From: JBCBSS01 sp039819065 | GTDB taxonomy: Bacteria; Bacteroidota; Bacteroidia; Cytophagales; Cyclobacteriaceae | NCBI GenBank assembly: GCA_039819065.1 | Contig: JBCBSS010000144.1 | Location: 1 to 20,699, forward strand | Reading direction: 5' to 3' | DNA length: 20,699 nt | Shown here: piece by piece, positions 16,301 to 20,699 of the stretch | How the letters are laid out: each line of letters opens with the position of its first letter | How positions within the stretch are numbered: position 1 is the stretch's first letter | The notes under the pieces: model-generated | What the model saw: only the letters and a program-made list of their open reading frames with translations | Told to the model about the DNA's origin: nothing | Databases searched by the model: none | Program-made: the position numbers and the translations under genes

Positions 16301-16850
16301 TACGGCCACTTTGAACCTGACCATTCTGACTTTGGGCGAGGAATTTACGGTAGAAGAAAACACAACAGATATCATCGTTGATATTGGAGCAATTGAAGGA
16401 GTTGTGTTTAGTCTGGGGAATGATAAGGATGAGGCATTGTTTATGTTCAATGATAATAGACTAAGCTTTACAAATACACCGGATTTTGAAAACCCATTGG
16501 ACTTCGACGAAAACAATGAATATGTGGTGGATGTAATGGCAACCGATGAAGCTGGAAATATCAGTTCCACTGAACTGACCATATTAATCCTGGATGTTGC
16601 CGAAACGATTGTAAGTGTTGAGGAGCCAGTTCCTTCATTGAAATTCTATCCCAATCCGGTAGTCGATTATCTCTACTTCAATAATCAACGCGAATTTAAC
16701 ATTCGAGTGATGACGCTCGATGGACAGATACTGATCGATCAACGGGCCAAAGGATCAATCGATTTATCGCAGTTGATCAAAGGAACCTATTTGATTGAAA
16801 TAAGTCAGGGGGACACTAGCATTATAGAAAGAATTATCAAGGCAAACTAA
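13326..16850 (+). CDS. T9SS-exported repeat protein with two beta-helix modules
   Basis: 1174 aa from ATG 13326; a TTG three codons upstream is less likely. A signal peptide ends at IYAQ (about residue 22). Residues about 25-360 and 470-905 (numbered from the TTG; subtract 3 from the ATG) are two related right-handed parallel beta-helix modules, each opening with G-S/N-Y/F-x-I/V-GS and a later HVTI-NLT strand. Each ends in RFGTY-DIDG-R-EGSVDVGADQF. Between and after them are three short modules ending GCDS-x-x-TLNLTI (about 405, 454, 992). A cadherin-like domain (about 1005-1095) follows. The C-terminus (about 1106-1177) is a type A T9SS sorting domain: FYPNPVVDYLYF, then GTYLIEIS and the final basic tail. 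Expected at the cell surface or released. Beta-helices of this kind often bind or cleave polysaccharides, but no catalytic residues are assigned. Confidence 0.9.
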   Translation: MKKFYLLLISLFFSSSSLIYAQLNGSYSVGSGGDYNTISDAIAAINSAGLTGDVTLNVLTGVYTERIDLSNLNNGDFMVTLEGEDLENTIISPPYEDVDFMAGINIQNTDHVTIRNLTINMPFESASASQTMYGVYSTDAQFISVQNNVIRSKEGIAIGGGINLQALNNIVVTEGVAFVAWDCNTLDVIHNTFHSERTGFRNFQASGNFFVLTEAVSVFNGTVRNVNVINNIFSGVVSEDPDGNAAISFGIDGSFVGNSTTFNLVSDFNLFDADLSMVVHGASGSATLDGEPISGDFSLGDWRDWDNRGYDLSSTSFSPDFSDDTDFRIGSTDFRFGTYLSAFSMDIDGETRVEGSVDVGADQFCISIAATESLAVCESYEFGGLTLTASGQYFGEFVATNGCDSLVTLNLTILEATSGSDDITAEGSYNWNGIIYSESGTYQQTLTNQVGCDSLATLNLTIEPYFLEGNFVIGSSAQADFSNFTEATADLQYATLTGNVEYFIEAGTYNDTLKISAINNGDFSITFNGEDESTTILHPLDSIDESGSGVLIDGTNHVTIQNLTLEMDDISDQRVSLNSNDTKGISIINASNITINNIDFKNDSEAIDFSSSTFFIASTLYLNNVDALTVSNCLFSGSGSHITIGDHNSVSISDNTFQTAKEVIRTTETGGDLLIERNDFFGPFNRAIEIVEIDDATIRSNDIDGIDGNESRFGILSSENVRLIIQDNRIKNVEFGIILDEDIEARVEQNRVTTTSSEAFFADRTNDLTVVNNFFGDVVFLSRSSDLDFIHNTVVAESPDERFEVFFFEVDDDATGDLAVRINNNIIVGGNQVADRLMGLVTVNENVDFSLALTLDHNLYYLADESGLIPLVTYEDNVDETSYGTLVEWQNAQPYDQNSERFEPEFVSQDDFHITNGSDYRFGTYIDMFASDIDGDPRTEGSVDVGADQFVCEASASTFEVIVFNGYEWEGVLYEESGMYSNDYISTLGCDSTATLNLTILTLGEEFTVEENTTDIIVDIGAIEGVVFSLGNDKDEALFMFNDNRLSFTNTPDFENPLDFDENNEYVVDVMATDEAGNISSTELTILILDVAETIVSVEEPVPSLKFYPNPVVDYLYFNNQREFNIRVMTLDGQILIDQRAKGSIDLSQLIKGTYLIEISQGDTSIIERIIKAN

Positions 16851-17109
16851 GCTATCAAAATAAAAGCACTAAATGACCTTATTCAAAAGTCGGGATTAGT
16901 GACGCTAACTATAATCAGCCCTTTAGGTTGAGAGAGATTCCGAAAGATCGGGTGACTGGTTTTTAGGATAACCTTAGTCGATCAGATTATGCTTGGCTGG
17001 TTGCTGCTCACCATTGCCTGCTTCCGCTTGTTCTCACACGGTTCTATTACCATTCTATTGCCACGATTTTACTATCCGTTAAGAAGATAGGGGAGGTTTC
17101 CCAGCCCAT

Positions 17110-17155
17110 CCGGGAAAATGCAGAGAAATGCACATGCTTTTACCCGGTTTTTATT
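17110..17155 (+). terminator. Terminator-like hairpin without an obvious gene
   Basis: CCGGGAAAATGCA and TGCTTTTACCCGG pair at 11 of 13 positions around a 12-nt loop, followed by TTTTTATT. This fits an intrinsic terminator on the plus strand. It lies 260 bp beyond the T9SS stop codon, so it either ends a long 3' tail or ends a separate small transcript in the gap. Confidence 0.55.
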
Positions 17156-17160
17156 CACAA

Positions 17161-17185
17161 ACATCTTATGTGGCATACGTGATTT
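17161..17185 (+). repeat. Dispersed 25-bp repeat, copy 2
   Basis: This copy matches 7774-7798 at 22 of 25 positions. The palindromic part here is ACAT-CTT-ATGT. It lies about 130 bp upstream of the hybrid regulator start, between the terminator-like hairpin and that gene. Role unknown. Confidence 0.5.
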
Positions 17186-17314
17186 CACCGAAGGTGAAAA
17201 GCCAATACGCATTAAATTTTGACAGTTTGCCTCGTTTCAATTTTGATTGTTCATGATTTAAGTAGCTGAGATTTAAACAACAATTGGTTATCTTATCGTT
17301 TAAAAGCCTTCCCT

Positions 17315-20305
17315 ATGTTTAGAAAAGTTACTCTTCTACTCTCTTGCCTTTTCTTTTTTTGCTCATTCTCAATTGTTGCTCAAAACAAGGCTGACTCATT
17401 AAAGTCACTGCTAAAAGGCCATAAAGAAGACTCTACTCTGGCCATGGTTTACCATGATCTATATATAGAACTGAGGTTTGAAGATCCTGACCAGGCCATC
17501 AAATACATGGAACAATCACTTCAGCTTTCGAAAAAACTGAACTACCAACTTGGCACCCTGAACGCCCTCCTTGGTATGGGAGAGTATTTTGAAACCTCAA
17601 GTCTTTATGATAGTGCTATAAATGTGTATAACAAGGCTCAGGTTGTGGCTAAAGAGATGGGAAGTAAGGCAGGCATAAAGGAGTCCTTGTTAGGTCTGGG
17701 GAGTGTTTTTAGTTCTATTCAAAAGTTGAATGAAGCCGACTCAGTGACTTACCTATGTATAGCAATGGCCGAAGAGAGTCCAATTGATTCAGGAAGACTG
17801 GCCGTATGTTATACCATATTATCCACTACCGCCTATTTCAGAAGTGAATATGAAAAGTCAATCGAATTGGACCTTAAGGGTCTGTCTTATATTACAAATA
17901 ACCCTACCCAAATAGCTAGATCTTTTTTAAATATAGGCGCAACTTATACTGACTTACAGGATTATAAAAATGCCGAGAAGTATTATCTAAAAGGCCTGGA
18001 AATGGCTGAAGAATCAGGTTACTATCGATATTCAGCATTAGCTTATTATGAGTTGGGATTATTAAAAACCTACACGGAAGATTTCGAAGAAGCGAGAAAA
18101 TTTCAAGAGTTGGCCATGGAGCATTTTGAAACGGTCAATGACAAAGTAATGATCGCTCATGTCCACAGTAGCCTAGCGAAAGTTCTTACAGAACTCAACG
18201 AATTCGATGAGGCAATACGAAGGCTTGAGTTGGCCTTGGCGCTCTCTAAGGAAATTAACTCTCTTTATAGTCAAGGCGATTTTCTCCATCAGCTTGGACT
18301 GACTTATTATAAAAAGAAAGATTACCCCAATGCTGAACGCTACCTTCAAGAGGCCAAATCTATTTTTGATGAGTTGGAAGACACGACCAAGAAAAGAGCG
18401 ATTTTATCTGGTCTTCATAAGTTATATGATGCCATGGAAGATTATCCACGTGCCTATCAATACCTAAGCGATATAAAAGTATTGGATGATAGTTTGTTCG
18501 AGGCCAATGAAAAGGTGAAGATCGCCGAAATTGAAGAAAAGTACCAAAATCAACAGAAAGAGCAAGAAATAGAACTACTAAGTGCAGAGAATGAAATCGC
18601 TAGCTTGGAATTGCAAAAGCAAGAGAACCTACGAAACTATCTTATTGTCGCAGCATTTCTGTTAGTCCTTTTGATTGGAGTGGTCTACAATAGGTATCAG
18701 CTTAAAGCGCGTGCCAATGCAAAACTTCGAGAACTCGACACCTTGAAAACCGGCTTCTTCACAAACATTTCTCATGAATTTCGAACACCTCTCACCCTTA
18801 TTCTAAGCCCTTTGCAAAGGCTGCTACAAAAAAACAATGATGTAGAAACCAAAGAGGCACTGGCCATCATTCACAGGAATGCCGCAGTGCTAACTGAATT
18901 AACCAATCAGCTCTTAGACCTTTCTAAGTTGGAAGCTGGAAAGCTAAACCTGACTGTGGCTCCTCAAGATTTCAAGGCCTTTATTAAGGTGCTTATTGCC
19001 TCTTTCGAATCATTGGCCGTAGCTCAAAAAGTCGAATTCATCACGGAAATTGAAGCGGCTCCTGAAGATGCCTACTTCGACGAAGACAAAGTCCAGAAGA
19101 TTTTAAATAACCTCCTCTCCAATGCGTTTAAGTTTACCTCCAAGGAAGGTAGCGTAACCATTCGGGCAACACATGGAGAAGGTAGATTGACGATTTCAGT
19201 GCAAGATACCGGAATGGGAATTTCCCAAGAGGACCAAAAGCTCATATTTAAACGGTTTCACCAAAACAGCACCAATACGCCAAACGCAGCAGGTACAGGT
19301 GTAGGATTGACCCTATCAAAGGAGCTGGCGCTTTTGCATAAAGGCGATATAACTGTAGAAAGCGAACCGGGCCAGGGTGCTACCTTCATCTTGCAGTTCC
19401 CGATCAATAAATCGGCGTATTTACCAGAGGAAATTGTAGAAGGTGAGCCTCAAGCACATCAGCCAATCACTGAGGTAGCGTCAATTCAGGTCGACAAAGA
19501 AGCCGCTGAACCGGAAGCAGCTGAAAAAATCGTGCTGGTTGTAGAAGATAATCCTGACCTAAGAAACCATATGGCATCACTGTTAAAAAGTGATTTTACG
19601 GTCAGACAGTCAGTGGATGGGAAGGCCGGCATTGAAGACGCATTGAATTTGGTGCCGGATATCATCATTACGGATTTGATGATGCCTGAAGTGGATGGGG
19701 TAGAACTGTGTGACACTTTAAAAGCCAATGAAAAAACCAGCCATATACCAATTATTATGCTCACCGCTAAAGCTGACAGGGATACTAAACTGGATGGCCT
19801 CAAGACAGGGGCGGATGATTTTCTTACCAAGCCATTTGATAATGAAGAATTACTAATACGTATCCAAAATCTCATCGCGCAGCGGGAAAAATTACAGACG
19901 AAATACGAGCAGACACTGCGTTTAGCGCCTTCAAAGATTACGGTTAAATCCCCTGAAGAAACGTTTATTAAAAAGGCCTTAGAGGTGGTGGATCAACATC
20001 TTTCCAATCCCGAATTTACCGTGGAGGCCTTTCAAAAAGAAATGGGCATGAGCAGAATGCAATTGCATCGTAAGTTGAAAGCTTTAACCAAGTGCTCAGC
20101 CAGTGAGTTTATTCGTGATATTCGATTGCAGCGTGCCGAAGACCTACTGGCCGGCAATGGACTAAATGTCACTGAAGTAGCTTACAGTTGTGGCTTCAGT
20201 AGCGTCTCCTACTTCGCCCAATGCTTTAAGCAAAAGTTTGGGGTTAGTCCTTCTAGTTATGAGACATCTCTTCTAGAAAATGTTGATAACAATAATGAGC
20301 TTTGA
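17315..20305 (+). CDS. Hybrid two-component regulator: TPR sensor, histidine kinase, receiver, AraC HTH
   Basis: Single-chain hybrid two-component system, 996 aa. Signal peptide (about 1-22, cleaved after VAQ); seven or so TPR repeats (about 40-390) expected in the periplasm; coiled coil (about 400-438); TM helix (441-458). HisKA has phospho-acceptor His487 (ISHEFRTP). HATPase_c has the N-box (NNLLSNAFKF, N599 and N603), DTGMGIS and TGVGLTLS (about 590-697). The receiver domain (about 738-855) has phospho-acceptor Asp787 (ITDLMMPE) and Lys839. The AraC-type double HTH is about 885-985 (MSRMQLHRKLKALTK and FSSVSYFAQCFKQKFG). All catalytic residues look intact. The usual sensor in polysaccharide-responding HTCS is a Reg_prop beta-propeller; here TPRs take its place. 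The T9SS gene upstream is a possible target, but no susC/susD pair is present. Confidence 0.95.
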   Translation: MFRKVTLLLSCLFFFCSFSIVAQNKADSLKSLLKGHKEDSTLAMVYHDLYIELRFEDPDQAIKYMEQSLQLSKKLNYQLGTLNALLGMGEYFETSSLYDSAINVYNKAQVVAKEMGSKAGIKESLLGLGSVFSSIQKLNEADSVTYLCIAMAEESPIDSGRLAVCYTILSTTAYFRSEYEKSIELDLKGLSYITNNPTQIARSFLNIGATYTDLQDYKNAEKYYLKGLEMAEESGYYRYSALAYYELGLLKTYTEDFEEARKFQELAMEHFETVNDKVMIAHVHSSLAKVLTELNEFDEAIRRLELALALSKEINSLYSQGDFLHQLGLTYYKKKDYPNAERYLQEAKSIFDELEDTTKKRAILSGLHKLYDAMEDYPRAYQYLSDIKVLDDSLFEANEKVKIAEIEEKYQNQQKEQEIELLSAENEIASLELQKQENLRNYLIVAAFLLVLLIGVVYNRYQLKARANAKLRELDTLKTGFFTNISHEFRTPLTLILSPLQRLLQKNNDVETKEALAIIHRNAAVLTELTNQLLDLSKLEAGKLNLTVAPQDFKAFIKVLIASFESLAVAQKVEFITEIEAAPEDAYFDEDKVQKILNNLLSNAFKFTSKEGSVTIRATHGEGRLTISVQDTGMGISQEDQKLIFKRFHQNSTNTPNAAGTGVGLTLSKELALLHKGDITVESEPGQGATFILQFPINKSAYLPEEIVEGEPQAHQPITEVASIQVDKEAAEPEAAEKIVLVVEDNPDLRNHMASLLKSDFTVRQSVDGKAGIEDALNLVPDIIITDLMMPEVDGVELCDTLKANEKTSHIPIIMLTAKADRDTKLDGLKTGADDFLTKPFDNEELLIRIQNLIAQREKLQTKYEQTLRLAPSKITVKSPEETFIKKALEVVDQHLSNPEFTVEAFQKEMGMSRMQLHRKLKALTKCSASEFIRDIRLQRAEDLLAGNGLNVTEVAYSCGFSSVSYFAQCFKQKFGVSPSSYETSLLENVDNNNEL

Positions 20306-20313
20306 GCTTTATA

Positions 20314-20346
20314 AACTTTAGGAAAGTTTAAAACTTTCCTAAAGTT
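20314..20346. repeat. Perfect 33-nt inverted repeat, REP-like palindrome
   Basis: Two 16-nt arms (AACTTTAGGAAAGTTT and its exact reverse complement) flank a single A. It begins 9 nt after the hybrid regulator stop codon and ends 17 nt before the transposase ATG. No T-run follows on either strand, so it is not a classical intrinsic terminator. Its position just before a REP-associated transposase suggests it is the element that transposase recognises, although it may also stop transcription from the regulator. Confidence 0.7.
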
Positions 20347-20363
20347 GTCAGTTGTCGCAAAAG

Positions 20364-20690
20364 ATGCCAATGATACCTGAAACCTTTTATCATGTTTATA
20401 ATCGTGCAAATGGTTCAGAAAATCTCTTCAGATCAGACGAAAACTACAATTTCTTTCTTCGAAGGTGGACAAAGTATATAGAACCCATTGCTCATAGTTA
20501 TGCGTATTGTCTAATGCCTAATCATTTTCATTTTCTGATCAGAATTAAATCTGAACCAGAAATAGAAGAAACGTTTAAAAAGTTTGAAAATCAACAAGCG
20601 CTAGAGAAGAAAATCAGCAAGCAGTTTTCTAACCTTTTCAGCAGCTACACTCAAGCTTTTAATAAAATGTATGGTAGAAAAGGAAGTTAG
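20364..20690 (+). pseudogene. REP-associated (Y1, IS200-like HUH) transposase, truncated
   Basis: Start chosen at ATG 20364; an in-frame TTG at 20352 is less likely. The product reads MPMIPETFYHVYNRANG, typical of Y1_Tnp/RAYT proteins. The metal-binding HUH motif is in LMPNHFHFLI, and KMYGRKGS is a conserved family stretch. The frame stops after 108 codons (TAG at 20688), where relatives continue with a -GSL...F.R segment and the C-terminal part. Adding one T before TTAGG would give GSLGMN and keep the frame open, so a one-base deletion is a plausible cause. It is probably inactive unless translation frameshifts. The window ends 9 nt later, so the remainder cannot be examined. RAYTs are single-copy transposases linked to palindromic repeats. 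Confidence 0.75.
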
Positions 20691-20699
20691 GTATGAACA

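Larger units (their letters stand above)
16851..17314. other. Intergenic region with small ORF, hairpin and repeat
   Basis: These 464 bases separate the T9SS gene from the hybrid regulator. A short plus-strand frame (16989-17090) would encode a hydrophobic 33-aa peptide (MLGWLLLTIACFRLFSHG, then a basic end). A terminator-like hairpin follows at 17110-17155, then the second dispersed repeat at 17161, whose right side extends into a perfect small hairpin, TTTCACC-GAA-GGTGAAA (17183-17199). A recognised gene is absent; the layout suggests a small transcript ending at the hairpin. Confidence 0.4.

Noticed and set aside
20314..20346. Classical intrinsic terminator for the hybrid regulator
   Set aside because: The hairpin is strong but neither strand has a T-run after it, so it was recorded as a REP-like repeat instead.

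Overview
The window looks like chromosomal DNA from a marine- or soil-type member of the Bacteroidota, most likely the Cytophagia (Fulvivirga/Reichenbachiella-like; this placement is inference). The reasons are a secreted protein with a type IX secretion (T9SS) C-terminal sorting domain, a one-piece hybrid two-component regulator ending in an AraC HTH, a membrane-anchored TPR regulator with a LuxR-like HTH, a secreted tricorn-type protease, a short alpha-glucan phosphorylase, a TAnnTTTG-type -7 box and modest GC content.

Region 1 (1-7490) holds three well-separated minus-strand genes: a large secreted tricorn-type S41 protease with an intrinsic terminator, a four-TM class III nucleotide cyclase, and a short GT35 alpha-glucan phosphorylase. 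The gaps between them exceed 500 bp and contain only weak small ORFs and one possible gene remnant.

Region 2 (7826-11002) is a compact redox and regulatory block. A plus-strand SDR-fold protein, whose catalytic Ser and Lys appear to be lost, lies behind a perfect 34-bp palindromic operator. A TetR-family regulator follows, with its own different palindrome. Next comes a minus-strand two-gene operon (Rossmann NAD(P) oxidoreductase plus SnoaL/DUF4440-like protein, ATGA overlap), divergent from an HxlR-family regulator that has an N-terminal Cys. The shared promoter carries inverted repeats, one close to the YodB-type TACT-N7-AGTA box.

Region 3 (11229-20305) is a surface and signalling block. 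A TPR/TM/LuxR-like regulator is divergent from a large T9SS-exported beta-helix protein with an internal duplication. A TPR hybrid histidine kinase/response regulator/AraC protein lies downstream. The two sensors share a periplasmic-TPR plan with different DNA-binding outputs and flank the exported protein, suggesting (inference) that at least one controls it.

The right edge has a perfect 33-nt inverted repeat followed by a REP-associated (Y1, HUH) transposase that stops early, possibly from a one-base frameshift. No rRNA, tRNA, CRISPR or prophage genes were recognised. The most unusual items are the nested operator at 7826-7859 with the degenerate SDR behind it, a dispersed palindromic repeat at 7774 and 17161, an orphan terminator-like hairpin at 17110, and the repeat/transposase pair at the right edge.
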